DNA from: an uncultured Flavihumibacter sp.
GTDB lineage: Bacteria; Bacteroidota; Bacteroidia; Chitinophagales; Chitinophagaceae
NCBI GenBank assembly: GCA_902168105.1
Contig: CABHOY010000015.1
Coordinates: forward strand, 62,001-126,000
Direction: 5' to 3'
Length of the DNA: 64,000 bases
Positions 33,942 to 43,341 of this stretch are shown here, one piece after another. A model generated the notes under the pieces. It saw nothing but the letters and a program-made list of their open reading frames with translations. It was not told where the DNA came from and did no database searches. Every line of letters starts with the position of its first letter. The first letter of the stretch is position 1. The position numbers were made by a program, and so were the translations under genes.

Positions 33942-36182
33942 ATGCGTAAACGCCCGGCTTTAGTTTATTTTTTCATTTTACTCCTTTTACCTGCATTGGT
34001 TTTTGCGCAGGAGGGAGGAAAAAGACCCAAGATCGGTCTGACCCTGAGCGGCGGTGGCGCCAAGGGCCTGGCACATATTGGCATTCTTCAGGCGCTGGAC
34101 AGCGCCGGCCTGAAAGTAGACTATATTACGGGTACGAGTATGGGCAGTATTATCGGATCGCTTTATGCCATGGGGTATTCCGGTGATACAATAGAAAAGA
34201 TGGCCCACCAGATGGACTGGGATAACCTGTTCTCCAATCAGCCGGTACTTACCGACATCTCCTTCGAAGAAAAAAGAGAATACAATAAATACCTGATAGA
34301 GATCCCGTTTGAATATGGGAAACCGAAACTGGCATCCGGAGTAATAGCCGGTGAGCAGTTGTGGTTAGAGCTGGCACGGTTATGTTGGCCGGTGAATGGA
34401 GTGAAAGATTTTTCCCAATTCGATATTCCTTTTAAATGTATTGCTACCGATGTTACCACCGGGGAGGTCGTTACCCTCGACACCGGCGATATTGTTACGG
34501 CCATTCGTGCCAGCATGGCAATTCCTTCCGTATTCACAGCGGTGAAGATCGGCGATAAGAAACTGGTGGATGGTGGCGTAGTACGCAACTTCCCTGTTAT
34601 TACAGCAAAAGAAATGGGAGCTGATCTCGTTATCGGTTCCAATGTGAGCGGCGGATTACGGAAAGCGGAACAACTGGTCACACCACTGGATATCATTTAT
34701 CAACTAGGCTTCTATAAAGATGCAGATGATTTTAAACAGGCAAAAAAACTAACTGACATTTACATTCAGCATCACCTGGATAATTACAGTGCTGCCAGCT
34801 TTGGCAGTGTAGATTCTTTGCTGGATATCGGCAAGAAAAAGGGCGCTGAAATGTACCCTGTATTCAAAAAGATGGCGGATTCATTAAATGCGCTCTATCC
34901 GCCGGAAACACCTTTCCGTAAGAACCGTTTACCATTCACGCCCGACATAGAGCTGACGGATATAAAAGTAAATGGCCTGGTACATTCTGACGAAAGCTTT
35001 TTCCTCGGAAGACTGGGATTACTGAAAGGCGGATGTTATACACCTTCCGATATCAAGGAAGCGGTGCTGAACGTATTCGGTACCCGTTTCTACAAAATGA
35101 TAACTTATCAGCTGGAACCAAAAGGTGATGGTAAAAGTGTCATGGATATTTCTGTAGAAGAGAACCCGCTGACCTATGTGAAATTCGCCTTGCAATACAA
35201 CAGCTTCACCAATGCCAGTGCTATTATGAATATCACTCAGCGTAACTTCGTTGTACCGAACTCGCGGGCATTTGTGAGTGTGGCGATAGGAGAGAACCCA
35301 CGAGTGTTGGGAGAGTTCTTTAAATACCTGGGGCCGAAAAGGAACTTTGGATTCGGATTGGGTGGCTATTTCGAGGACAATGCGCTAACCTTATATAAAG
35401 ACTATAAACGGCAGATGGAATATCATCTGAAATATCTGAGTGGTGATGTCCGGTTCCAGTATACACTGAACAGTATGATGGCAGTGGGTATTGGTTCACG
35501 CTATGAGTTTCTGAATATCAATCCCCGGTATGAATCTGTTGAAGTGTTAAGAGGAAATGGCAACCAGATGAACAGTTATGTTTATATCGGCATCAACTCC
35601 CTGGACAGGAAGGTCTATCCGCGCCGTGGTGTAGATTTCCAGCTGGAATCTGGTTGGGTGTACCGTCAGCAGGAGGGGTACCGTCTGTATAAAGACGGGG
35701 TTGAGGTATTACCGGAAGATTATAATTACAGTTTCAATAATTATCAACGAACGCTGATGCAGATGAAGTACAATATTCCATTTAATTACAACGGTACTTT
35801 ACAGGTCCAGTTGGGCGGAGGTGCTAACTTCAGTCACCGGCAGGGTCTTGTCAATGCGTTCTTACTGGGAGGGCTGAATAATGTCATCCGTAATCAGCTG
35901 CCCATTATAGGTATCAGGGAAGCCGAGATCACGACATCGAGTGCAGCTACTATCCAGCTATCCTACCAATATGAATTCATGCGAAACACGTATGCCATTC
36001 CCCGTGCAGGTGTGGCTTTGTACGATTTCCTGGGGGATGTTTCCGCTAAGTATAAATACATGAGTGGCTACGGATTGACAGGAGGTTATTCCTCCTTCCT
36101 CGGACCAATAGAAGCGTCTTTGATGTACTGTGATCAGGATGGGCGTTTGCGGATGTATGTGAACATCGGTTTCAATTTCTAG
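33942..36182 (+). CDS. Patatin-like phospholipase with outer-membrane barrel domain
   Basis: 746 residues from the ATG at 33942; the frame is open upstream from a TTG. Signal peptide (cleavage after VFAQ). Patatin domain (about 28-230) with oxyanion box SGGGAKG (36-42), nucleophile S66 in GTSMG and catalytic D210 in DGG. A POTRA-like segment (about 325-400) leads to a C-terminal 16-strand barrel typical of surface-antigen (Bac_surface_Ag) proteins. This architecture resembles PlpD, a type V secreted lipase. It converges with miaE, with a 4-base overlap of the two ends. Confidence 0.9.
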   Translation: MRKRPALVYFFILLLLPALVFAQEGGKRPKIGLTLSGGGAKGLAHIGILQALDSAGLKVDYITGTSMGSIIGSLYAMGYSGDTIEKMAHQMDWDNLFSNQPVLTDISFEEKREYNKYLIEIPFEYGKPKLASGVIAGEQLWLELARLCWPVNGVKDFSQFDIPFKCIATDVTTGEVVTLDTGDIVTAIRASMAIPSVFTAVKIGDKKLVDGGVVRNFPVITAKEMGADLVIGSNVSGGLRKAEQLVTPLDIIYQLGFYKDADDFKQAKKLTDIYIQHHLDNYSAASFGSVDSLLDIGKKKGAEMYPVFKKMADSLNALYPPETPFRKNRLPFTPDIELTDIKVNGLVHSDESFFLGRLGLLKGGCYTPSDIKEAVLNVFGTRFYKMITYQLEPKGDGKSVMDISVEENPLTYVKFALQYNSFTNASAIMNITQRNFVVPNSRAFVSVAIGENPRVLGEFFKYLGPKRNFGFGLGGYFEDNALTLYKDYKRQMEYHLKYLSGDVRFQYTLNSMMAVGIGSRYEFLNINPRYESVEVLRGNGNQMNSYVYIGINSLDRKVYPRRGVDFQLESGWVYRQQEGYRLYKDGVEVLPEDYNYSFNNYQRTLMQMKYNIPFNYNGTLQVQLGGGANFSHRQGLVNAFLLGGLNNVIRNQLPIIGIREAEITTSSAATIQLSYQYEFMRNTYAIPRAGVALYDFLGDVSAKYKYMSGYGLTGGYSSFLGPIEASLMYCDQDGRLRMYVNIGFNF

Positions 36183-36775
36183 TGCATCCTGTCACCTCTG
36201 ACTTCCAGGTTATTGATGATCTCAGCTTCAATATTCAGCCATTCCTGCCAGCGGGTCCTTACTTTGTCTTCGGGTACGTACTCATTAGCCAGGTCTATGA
36301 AGAGGCGATAGTGGCCCGCTTCAGATACCATGAACTTACGGTAGAATTCGCGTAGATAATCATCTTCTAATCCCTCGCTCAGTAAACGAAAGCGCTCGCA
36401 GCTGCGGGCTTCGATCAAAGCAAAGATGAGCAGTCTGTCCAGCAGGACTGATTGTGGATCACCACCTTTCTGTTGATGTGTCATCAGGGCGTTAACATAC
36501 ATGTCCTTCCGCTGTCTTCCCAGTGTATAACCGCGTTTGCGCATCTCGGCAAGTACCTGGCGGAAATGTCCCCATTCTTCTGTTACAATAGGCGCTAATT
36601 CCTGTACCAGCCTGTCCTTTTCGGGATAGCGCTGTATCAGGGATATGCAGGAAGTGGCGGCTTTTTGTTCGCAAAAGGCATGATCTGTCAGGACTTCTTC
36701 CAGGGAAATAGCGGCCAGATTTACCCAGCGGGGATCAGTAGGAAGGTGCAGACCTAAAATGGACACTTTACTCAT
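36179..36775 (-). CDS. miaE: tRNA-(ms2io6A)-hydroxylase MiaE
   Basis: 198 residues. Di-iron enzyme that hydroxylates the isopentenyl group of ms2i6A37 in tRNA. The iron ligands of the ferritin-like bundle are visible: E67 and H70 (TEEWGHF), E122 (FALIEARSCERF) and E152-x2-H155 (SEAGHYRLF). It is divergent from the BioF-like gene with only 26 bases between the two start codons. The window also encodes MiaB (2091-3521), the enzyme that makes its substrate. Confidence 0.92.
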   Translation of the reverse strand: MSKVSILGLHLPTDPRWVNLAAISLEEVLTDHAFCEQKAATSCISLIQRYPEKDRLVQELAPIVTEEWGHFRQVLAEMRKRGYTLGRQRKDMYVNALMTHQQKGGDPQSVLLDRLLIFALIEARSCERFRLLSEGLEDDYLREFYRKFMVSEAGHYRLFIDLANEYVPEDKVRTRWQEWLNIEAEIINNLEVRGDRMH

Positions 36776-36801
36776 ATGGCAAAGTTACTTAGCTTTGGGA
36801 G

Positions 36802-37911
36802 ATGAAAGAAGCTTTTCTTTTACAGCAATTAGCGCAGCGCCAGGGGCAACATGCTTTCCGGCAGTTGCGGCTTCCGGCTCCCGGTGCAGTGGATTTCTGT
36901 TCCAATGACTACCTGGGACTGGCGCAAAGTGCAGCGATGCAGGAAGGAGTGCATACATTATTACAGGCAAGGCCGTATATGCATGGCAGTACGGGATCAC
37001 GCCTGCTGGCGGGGAATTATGCCTGGATCGAAGAAGCAGAAAGCATGCTGGCGACATTTCATCAGAGTGGTGCTGGCCTGATCTACAATTCCGGTTATGA
37101 CGCTAATCTTGGGCTGTTTTCTTCCGTACCACAGAAAGGGGATACTATCATTTACGATCAGCTGATACATGCCTCGATCAGGGATGGTATCCGCTTGTCA
37201 AAGGCACAGGCATTTTCATTTTTACATAATGATGTAGCGGACCTGCAAAAGAAACTGCAGCATGCTACAGGAAATATATTTGTGGCCGTAGAATCTGTCT
37301 ATTCTATGGATGGAGATATGGCGCCGTTAAAAGAAGTAGCAACTATCTGTGAGCAATACGGGGCGCACCTGATAGTAGATGAAGCACACGCCACCGGTGT
37401 AATAGGTGCAAAAGGAGAAGGACTTGTACAGCATCTGCAATTGCAGAATGCCTGTTTTGCACGTGTGCATACTTTTGGTAAAGCAGTAGGTTGTCATGGA
37501 GCGGTTGTGTTGGGCAGTCCTCATCTGCGAGATTTCCTTATTAATTTTTCGAGATCGTTTATTTATACCACTTCACTACCGGCGACAGCCATAGCAGCAA
37601 TTGTGGCCAGCTATGAGCTGTTCCCTTACATGCATGCCGCCCGTGAGCACCTGACGGCGTTAATTACTCATTTCAGGAAAGGAGTGGCAGGGCTCAGTAC
37701 TTTGTATAGTGAAACACCCATTCAGATCGTTCTCACTCCGGGCAACGAAGCCACACGTACGCTGGCGGCAGGTTTACAGGCCGCAGGGCTGGACGTGCGG
37801 CCGATCCTCCATCCCACAGTTCCCAAAGGGAAGGAACGTTTGAGGATCGTCATACATAGTTTCAATACTATAGAGGAGGTAGACCGGTTGGTTACAGCGT
37901 TAGTGCATTAA
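36802..37911 (+). CDS. 8-amino-7-oxononanoate synthase-like enzyme (alpha-oxoamine synthase)
   Basis: 369 residues. Fold-type I PLP enzyme. PLP lysine K227 in HTFGKAVGCHG, cofactor aspartate D193 and histidine H196 in VDEAHATG, FCSNDYLGL near the N-terminus, and HGSTGSRLLAGN for the substrate region. The family condenses an amino acid with an acyl-CoA. BioF, the biotin enzyme, is the best fit for the length. No other biotin genes are nearby, so 2-amino-3-ketobutyrate CoA ligase or another alpha-oxoamine synthase is possible. The start is 26 bases from that of miaE on the other strand, so the promoters must overlap. Confidence 0.88.
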   Translation: MKEAFLLQQLAQRQGQHAFRQLRLPAPGAVDFCSNDYLGLAQSAAMQEGVHTLLQARPYMHGSTGSRLLAGNYAWIEEAESMLATFHQSGAGLIYNSGYDANLGLFSSVPQKGDTIIYDQLIHASIRDGIRLSKAQAFSFLHNDVADLQKKLQHATGNIFVAVESVYSMDGDMAPLKEVATICEQYGAHLIVDEAHATGVIGAKGEGLVQHLQLQNACFARVHTFGKAVGCHGAVVLGSPHLRDFLINFSRSFIYTTSLPATAIAAIVASYELFPYMHAAREHLTALITHFRKGVAGLSTLYSETPIQIVLTPGNEATRTLAAGLQAAGLDVRPILHPTVPKGKERLRIVIHSFNTIEEVDRLVTALVH

Positions 37912-37963
37912 CGGTAATATCGCCAGTATATTTTTGTGTATATTAGCAGACAAGCTAACACAT

Positions 37964-40387
37964 ATGAGATTTGTTCCCTTTACCGTTACCGCGGTGATAA
38001 CCATTGCATTGATAACATGTCTTGATCGTTCCTGGGGTTCTTTGCCTCCGTTAGGACGGTTGTTAAGTCCGCAGGAAGGTTTCTGGCAGAACGCTACTTC
38101 CATCAGCAAAGACTATAACGAAGAGCTGCAGGTGCCTGGTTTAAAGGGAAAGGTAGAAGTCTGGCTGGACGATAGAATGGTGCCTCATATCTTTGCAGAA
38201 AATAATCTGGACGCTTATTACGTGGAGGGATATATGCATGCCCGCGACCGTCTCTGGCAGATGGAGCTGCAATCATTTGCTGCGGCTGGCCGTTTGTCGG
38301 AGATCCTGGGTAGTAAGATGATCAATTATGACAGGCAGCAGCGGCGTTTGGGCATGTTATATGGGGCAGAACAGGCGCTGAAAGCTATGGAAGCCGATCC
38401 GGTAGCTGGCCCGGCTATCAATGCTTATTCTGATGGTATCAATGCTTATATCGGCACGCTTACCGACGCAACACTTCCACTGGAATATAAACTACTGAAC
38501 TATAAACCTGAGAAATGGACGCCATTGAATTCAGCACTGCTGCTGAAAATGATGGCTGCAGATCTTGCAGGCGGTGCTAATGATCTCGTTTATAATAATG
38601 CCCGTCAGATCTTTAGTAAAGAAGACTTTGATAAATTGTATCCTGACTTCGGAGATAGTATTGATCCTATCATTCCCCGTGGTACACAATACCCTGCCGC
38701 CAGCGTAAAAGTGACCTCACCGGCAGATAGCGTGTTGAAAGCAGCGGGTGTTCTTTTGCATTTCAAAGAAGATAAACCTGATCCGGATAATGGCAGCAAT
38801 AACTGGGCGGTTGCCGGTTCCAAAACACGTTCAGGTGCTCCGATCCTTTGTAATGACCCTCACCTCGGTCTGAGTTTGCCTTCCCTTTGGTACGAAGCAC
38901 AACTCCATACGCCCGACATGAATGTTTACGGCGCCACATTACCTGGCGCCCCAGGTGTGATCATCGGTTTTAATGATCATATTGCATGGGGAGTAACAAA
39001 TGCAGCAGAGGATGTGAAAGACTTCTACCTGATGCAGTTCCGTAATGGCAAACAGCAATACCTTTTTAACGGCACTTACCGGGACGCAGAGCTGCGTATT
39101 GAGAAGATCAACGTGAAAGGAGAGAAGCCTTACTATGATACTGTAGCTTATACTGTATGGGGACCGGTTGTATATGATAATGTGTTCCCGGATGAAGCTA
39201 CCGGCCACCAGTTCCTCGCTATGCGCTGGAAAGCACTGGACCCTTCTGCGGAGATCAGGACATTCCTGGACCTCAATAAAGCCCATAATTACCAGGATTA
39301 TTTAGCCGCTATAAAATATTACACCTGTCCTGCCCAGAACTTCGCGTTTGCCGCTAAAACGGGCGAAATTGCGCTTTGGCATAACGGACAGTTCCCCTTA
39401 CGCTGGAAAGACCAGGGGAAATGGATCATGCCGGGAAGTGACAGTACTTTTGCATGGCAGGGATATGTACCTCAGGAAGAGAACCCGCATATATTCAATC
39501 CGGCGCGCGGTTTTGTCAGCTCTGCTAATCAGCATCCGACCGACAGCACCTATCCATATCGCTACGTAGCTGATTTTGACCTCTTCCGCGGTAAACGTAT
39601 CAATGAAGTACTGGCAGCAGACAGCCAGATCACCATTCAGCAAATGATGGACCTGCAGAATGATTTCCTGAATCCTTTTGCACGTGCCGCTCTGCCAATG
39701 GTCAGAAAACATTTGCCGGTATCCATGCTCTCCGCAGACCAGAAATCCTATTGGGAAATGCTTGACAAATGGGATCTGCAGAGTAGCCCGGACAGCAAAG
39801 CTGCGACTATCTTCAACATCTTCTGGGACAAATTGCAGTCTGACATATGGGACGATGATATCGTGCTTGACAAAACACCTATGCAACAACCCTGGGAGAA
39901 GACTACTTTGCTCTGGCTCATCCGTGACTCTTCCATGAAATTCATTGACAACAAGAATACGCCTGAAAAAGAGACGCTCTCTGGCACATTGTTAACGGCG
40001 TTTGCCTTTGCTGCTGATAGTGCTAAAATATTAGACGGTCAGCATAAACTAGAGTTTGGGCGTTTCCGTGGTACAAATATCCGTCACCTGACTCGGTCAA
40101 TTATTCCTTTCAGCGCTATGAATCTACGTACTGGTGGTGGACGTCATATTGTCAACGCAACCAAACAACTACATGGGCCTTCCTGGAAAATGGTGGTACA
40201 GCTGAGTAATAAGACCGAAGCCTATGGCATCTATCCCGGCGGACAAAGCGGTAACCCTGGTAGTCCGTTCTATGACAATGCTGTGCAGGATTGGGTGCAA
40301 GGGAAGTATTATCTGTTACACGTGTTTGATCTGAAAGAAGATAACGATCCGGCGGTTAAGTTTAAGGTGAAGTTTAGTAAGGGTTAA
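37964..40387 (+). CDS. Penicillin acylase family protein (Ntn-hydrolase)
   Basis: 807 residues from the ATG at 37964; an upstream open frame starting at 37934 is unlikely. A single N-terminal hydrophobic segment (about 5-20) acts as signal peptide or membrane anchor. The enzyme is made as one chain that cleaves itself: the new N-terminal serine is S278 in DNGSNNWAVAG. Conserved segments GYMHARDRLWQM and APGVIIGFNDHIAWGVTN follow. Substrates may be N-acyl amino acids, beta-lactams or acyl-homoserine lactones (quorum quenching). A TATTTTTG -7 box lies at 37929-37936. Confidence 0.9.
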   Translation: MRFVPFTVTAVITIALITCLDRSWGSLPPLGRLLSPQEGFWQNATSISKDYNEELQVPGLKGKVEVWLDDRMVPHIFAENNLDAYYVEGYMHARDRLWQMELQSFAAAGRLSEILGSKMINYDRQQRRLGMLYGAEQALKAMEADPVAGPAINAYSDGINAYIGTLTDATLPLEYKLLNYKPEKWTPLNSALLLKMMAADLAGGANDLVYNNARQIFSKEDFDKLYPDFGDSIDPIIPRGTQYPAASVKVTSPADSVLKAAGVLLHFKEDKPDPDNGSNNWAVAGSKTRSGAPILCNDPHLGLSLPSLWYEAQLHTPDMNVYGATLPGAPGVIIGFNDHIAWGVTNAAEDVKDFYLMQFRNGKQQYLFNGTYRDAELRIEKINVKGEKPYYDTVAYTVWGPVVYDNVFPDEATGHQFLAMRWKALDPSAEIRTFLDLNKAHNYQDYLAAIKYYTCPAQNFAFAAKTGEIALWHNGQFPLRWKDQGKWIMPGSDSTFAWQGYVPQEENPHIFNPARGFVSSANQHPTDSTYPYRYVADFDLFRGKRINEVLAADSQITIQQMMDLQNDFLNPFARAALPMVRKHLPVSMLSADQKSYWEMLDKWDLQSSPDSKAATIFNIFWDKLQSDIWDDDIVLDKTPMQQPWEKTTLLWLIRDSSMKFIDNKNTPEKETLSGTLLTAFAFAADSAKILDGQHKLEFGRFRGTNIRHLTRSIIPFSAMNLRTGGGRHIVNATKQLHGPSWKMVVQLSNKTEAYGIYPGGQSGNPGSPFYDNAVQDWVQGKYYLLHVFDLKEDNDPAVKFKVKFSKG

Positions 40388-40404
40388 AAATTTTTAGAGA
40401 AATA

Positions 40405-40435
40405 TTTGGAAGGGAATATATAATTCCTATCTTTG
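40405..40435 (+). promoter_or_regulatory. tRNA-Lys promoter, exact Bacteroidota consensus
   Basis: TTTG at 40405-40408, a 19-base spacer, then TATCTTTG at 40428-40435. Exact match to TTTG-N19-21-TAnnTTTG, 26 bases upstream of the mature tRNA start. Confidence 0.85.
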
Positions 40436-40461
40436 CACTCCCAATCACAAAAAAAGGGAAT

Positions 40462-40534
40462 GATTCCGTAGCTCAGTTGGTAGAGCAATACACTTTTAAT
40501 GTATGGGTCCTGGGTTCGAGTCCCAGCGGGATCA
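40462..40534 (+). tRNA. tRNA-Lys (anticodon TTT)
   Basis: 73 bases fold into a complete cloverleaf. Acceptor GATTCCG pairs with CGGGATC, with one T-G pair. The D-arm is GCTC/GAGC with the loop AGTTGGTA. The anticodon stem ATACA/TGTAT holds the loop CTTTTAA with anticodon TTT. The T-arm is CTGGG TTCGAGT CCCAG. CCA is not encoded: the gene ends with discriminator A, then CAAAAG. Terminator and consensus promoter flank it. Confidence 0.97.
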
Positions 40535-40535
40535 C

Positions 40536-40569
40536 AAAAGCCCGGCTTCGAATAGAAGTCGGGCTTTTT
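40536..40569 (+). terminator. Intrinsic terminator of tRNA-Lys
   Basis: AAAAGCCCGGCTTC pairs with GAAGTCGGGCTTTT (one G-T pair), loop GAATA, followed by T. Starts two bases after the tRNA. Confidence 0.85.
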
Positions 40570-40925
40570 GTTTGTGGGAATTGTCTGTCAGGTTTGCAAC
40601 GAAGGCAAATAATAGGATCAAGTTGAAAACTTGGGGGATTAGGATTTCTAAAGGCTTTAATTTTAGCATTGAATGGCTCCGCGGCGGTGTTGGTACTCCT
40701 GTTGTGAAAGAAGTTAAGGATACTGGAGTTAGCCAAGCGGAGAGAGAGCAGATTGAACTCCGTAGGCTTTTTTATTTATTGGTGAGAAGTTGATGTTAAT
40801 CTGTGGGCTAAAGAAAAAATGATATTAGCAGCAGGCAATCTGAGTGGATAGAGATGTACATCTTAAAGCCCTGACCGCCTTACGTACAGGCAAAAAACAT
40901 CGAACAATAAAAAATAGAAAAATTA
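40570..40925 (+). other. Non-coding junction between tRNA-Lys and the AT-rich insert
   Basis: No convincing gene. One open frame that begins inside the tRNA and runs to 40793 is not protein-like. A second terminator-like hairpin is at 40731-40774 (AGCCaagCGGAG against CTCCGtaGGCT, then TTTTTT), though no gene lies immediately upstream. Base composition drops sharply after about 40790. I searched by eye for a copy of the tRNA 3' end further downstream and for an integrase, and saw neither. Confidence 0.5.
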
Positions 40926-42062
40926 ATGGATAAAATTAATTTATTAGTTACAATCTCTGTAATAACCCTGCTAATCTCTTTATTTTTAGCATTGTTTCTG
41001 GTGACCGTAAAAACAGAACATAAATTAAGTAACCGTCTTTTTGCCTTTTTTCTTATTCTAACTGCAATTGATATTAGCGGAAACCTGAGCGATTTGTTTG
41101 AGATCCCTTTGAATACAAGAATATTTATAACCTCAATTGTTTTCTTGCAATTACCCACTTTTTACTTATATGTCTTATCAGTATGCTATTCTGATTTTAA
41201 GCTAAAGCCAAGCCATTCAATCCATATTATCCCTTTTTTAACCACAAATTTCATCTTATTACCTCGCTTTTATACTGTCAGTCCCACCGCTAAAATTAGT
41301 TTTCTCGAAAACGCTAGTCGTATGCCAGAAGTACAGTTCAATCATATTTTATTACATATTCAAGTTGTATTTTACCTCATTACGGCCATAGTAATAGTAA
41401 GAAAAGCAAAAAAAATATATCTCGAGAATTATGCAGGAGCAAGTATTGAATCTCTGAATTGGTTGTTCCAGTTTACTTTGGCGTTATCAGCCTTTTATAG
41501 TATTGCGCTATTAAAAAACATCTTTAAATTTACTCAATACCCTGACATCTCCGAACGTTTAAAAATTGGGCTTTTAGTATTTGAACTGATCGTCATTTTT
41601 TGGTATTTATATAAAGCATTAAATCATCCAAACCTGTTTAGAAATATCGATTCAAAATTAAAATTGGTAGAGCATCTAATTTCTGAAGAAAAAAATGAGG
41701 AACAATTTGCTGTAAATGAAAAGGAGAGTAACGAAGAGTTATTGAAATTAAAGCAGTATATGATTGAAGAAAAGCCATTTCTTAATCCTTCCTTAACCAT
41801 TCAAGATATTTCTAAAGATATGGGAATTCCCGTCAGGGACCTGTCTATTTTAATTAACCATAAGTTAGAACAGCATTTTTACGATTTCGTTAATTCTTAT
41901 CGTATAGCGTATGCTATGGATATTTTAAAAGATGTTACAAAAAGTAAGGTAACTGTTTTAGAAATTCTATATGAGGTAGGCTTTAATTCAAAATCTTCTT
42001 TTAATACCGCCTTTAAAAAGCACACGGGTAATACACCTACCGCTTATCGTAAAAGTTTGTAA
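40926..42062 (+). CDS. Membrane-bound AraC-family transcriptional regulator
   Basis: 378 residues. The N-terminal 230 residues form about seven hydrophobic helices with no other motif, and the C-terminal 105 residues are an AraC helix-turn-helix domain (LTIQDISKDMGIPVRDLSILIN and ILEILYEVGFNSKSSFNTAFKKHTGNTPTAYR). Such membrane-anchored AraC proteins occur in Bacteroidota. Base composition is much more AT-rich than the flanking genes, like the following serine hydrolase gene, so the two probably arrived together. Direct repeats between the two genes are a likely target. Confidence 0.9.
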   Translation: MDKINLLVTISVITLLISLFLALFLVTVKTEHKLSNRLFAFFLILTAIDISGNLSDLFEIPLNTRIFITSIVFLQLPTFYLYVLSVCYSDFKLKPSHSIHIIPFLTTNFILLPRFYTVSPTAKISFLENASRMPEVQFNHILLHIQVVFYLITAIVIVRKAKKIYLENYAGASIESLNWLFQFTLALSAFYSIALLKNIFKFTQYPDISERLKIGLLVFELIVIFWYLYKALNHPNLFRNIDSKLKLVEHLISEEKNEEQFAVNEKESNEELLKLKQYMIEEKPFLNPSLTIQDISKDMGIPVRDLSILINHKLEQHFYDFVNSYRIAYAMDILKDVTKSKVTVLEILYEVGFNSKSSFNTAFKKHTGNTPTAYRKSL

Positions 42063-42075
42063 AACAGCATTTTGT

Positions 42076-42112
42076 AACTATTCGTACTTACTTTTTAAAC
42101 TATTCGTACTTA
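42076..42112 (+). promoter_or_regulatory. Direct-repeat AraC-type operator candidate
   Basis: AACTATTCGTACTTA occurs exactly twice, at 42076-42090 and 42098-42112, with a period of 22 bases (two helical turns). AraC-family proteins bind direct repeats of this spacing. The repeat lies 13 bases after the AraC gene stop and about 100 bases before the serine hydrolase gene, which fits activation of that gene by its neighbour. A similar TTCGACTACTT follows at about 42132. Confidence 0.65.
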
Positions 42113-42212
42113 TTTTTCGAAACAAATGCGTTCGACTACTTTTATTCGGTCGCATGGCCTAAATTTCTCCCTCATATTTGTATCGAATAACTTTTAAAGT
42201 AAAAACGATACA

Positions 42213-43271
42213 ATGAAAACTTCACTCAAATTTTTAGCGGGCCTGCTATTAGTAAGTCACTTTTCTTTTGGACAAGACTTTTCCCAAAAGATTGATTCAA
42301 TAATAAAGGATAACTATAAAAAAAATCCTGACGTAGGTATTAGCGTTGGTTTTATAAACAATAATGAAGAATATTATACCGCATATGGTAAGTTGAATGC
42401 AGAAAGTCAACTTGAAATTAATAAAAATTCCATATTCGAAATTGCATCCATCACCAAGATTTTAACTTCAAATTTAATTGCGCAAGCGGTTATAGATGGA
42501 AAAATTAAACTGGATGATTATATAGATGGCTACCTTCCCCCAGTGTATGTACTACAAGAAAATCTTAAAAACAAGATAAAAATTTCTGACCTGGCGTCTC
42601 ATCAATCTGGTTTGCCTGATGTAGATTTTGGAAAGTTAATGGAATTAGATCCGCAACAACCTTTAAATAGCGTAACCGAAAAAACATTAACCACTATAAT
42701 CAATAACTGCAGTGAACTAATTGATTATGGTAAATATCGTTATTCTTCAATTGGCTATATTTTACTTGGGCAAATATTAGAAAAACAGTATAACAGGCAT
42801 TACGATGAAATGATCAGAGCGAAAATAACAAAGCCGTTACAGATGAGAAATACTTTAACGATAGATTTTAATGTAAAGAACAGAACAGTTGGCCACAACT
42901 CCGATGGCGGCATTCAGGATTTCCTAAAATGGAATATTGCAGCACCCGCAGCATTAGTAAAATCTAATGCTGCTGATATGCTAAAGTTTTTAAAAGCAGT
43001 CTTAAATAAAGAAACCACAATAGGTAAAGCGGCCATAATTACGGAGAAGGTCTTTTATAAAGATGAAAAGAGAGAAATGGGATTAGGCTTAAACATTTCG
43101 ACGGATGATAAAAATACAGTTTATTTAAAATCAGGAGATTCTATGGGGCAGTCTTCGGTTATATGTTATAATAGGGCTAAAAACTGGGGCATTATCATAC
43201 TGCTAAACCAAAGGAACTCAAAGATGAGACAAAACCTGTTAAACGAAATTTATGATACGATTTTGAAATAG
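42213..43271 (+). CDS. Serine hydrolase, beta-lactamase class C/DD-peptidase fold
   Basis: 352 residues with a signal peptide (cleavage after SFGQ). The SxxK motif is S79-I-T-K82, with the nucleophile S79. The second motif, usually Tyr-x-Asn, is Y177-S178-S179, so the asparagine is replaced by serine. Other conserved parts are LASHQSGLPD and YSSIGYILLGQILE. It is probably a periplasmic peptidase or esterase; the changed second motif makes true beta-lactamase activity doubtful. Very AT-rich, downstream of the AraC gene and its direct repeats. Confidence 0.88.
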   Translation: MKTSLKFLAGLLLVSHFSFGQDFSQKIDSIIKDNYKKNPDVGISVGFINNNEEYYTAYGKLNAESQLEINKNSIFEIASITKILTSNLIAQAVIDGKIKLDDYIDGYLPPVYVLQENLKNKIKISDLASHQSGLPDVDFGKLMELDPQQPLNSVTEKTLTTIINNCSELIDYGKYRYSSIGYILLGQILEKQYNRHYDEMIRAKITKPLQMRNTLTIDFNVKNRTVGHNSDGGIQDFLKWNIAAPAALVKSNAADMLKFLKAVLNKETTIGKAAIITEKVFYKDEKREMGLGLNISTDDKNTVYLKSGDSMGQSSVICYNRAKNWGIIILLNQRNSKMRQNLLNEIYDTILK

Positions 43272-43341
43272 GCGTGATTAAATTTAATCAGCTTAAATCA
43301 TCAACAATCTGGTTGGAGTTTCCCATCCGTGAGATCACTGG

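Noticed and set aside
36802..37911. Serine palmitoyltransferase as the identity of the BioF-like enzyme
   Set aside because: Bacteroidota sphingolipid genes usually include a longer enzyme with its own neighbours; length and motifs fit BioF at least as well, so the general name was kept.
40503..40793. 96-codon open frame starting within the tRNA-Lys
   Set aside because: It begins in a tRNA gene, runs through its terminator and does not resemble a protein.
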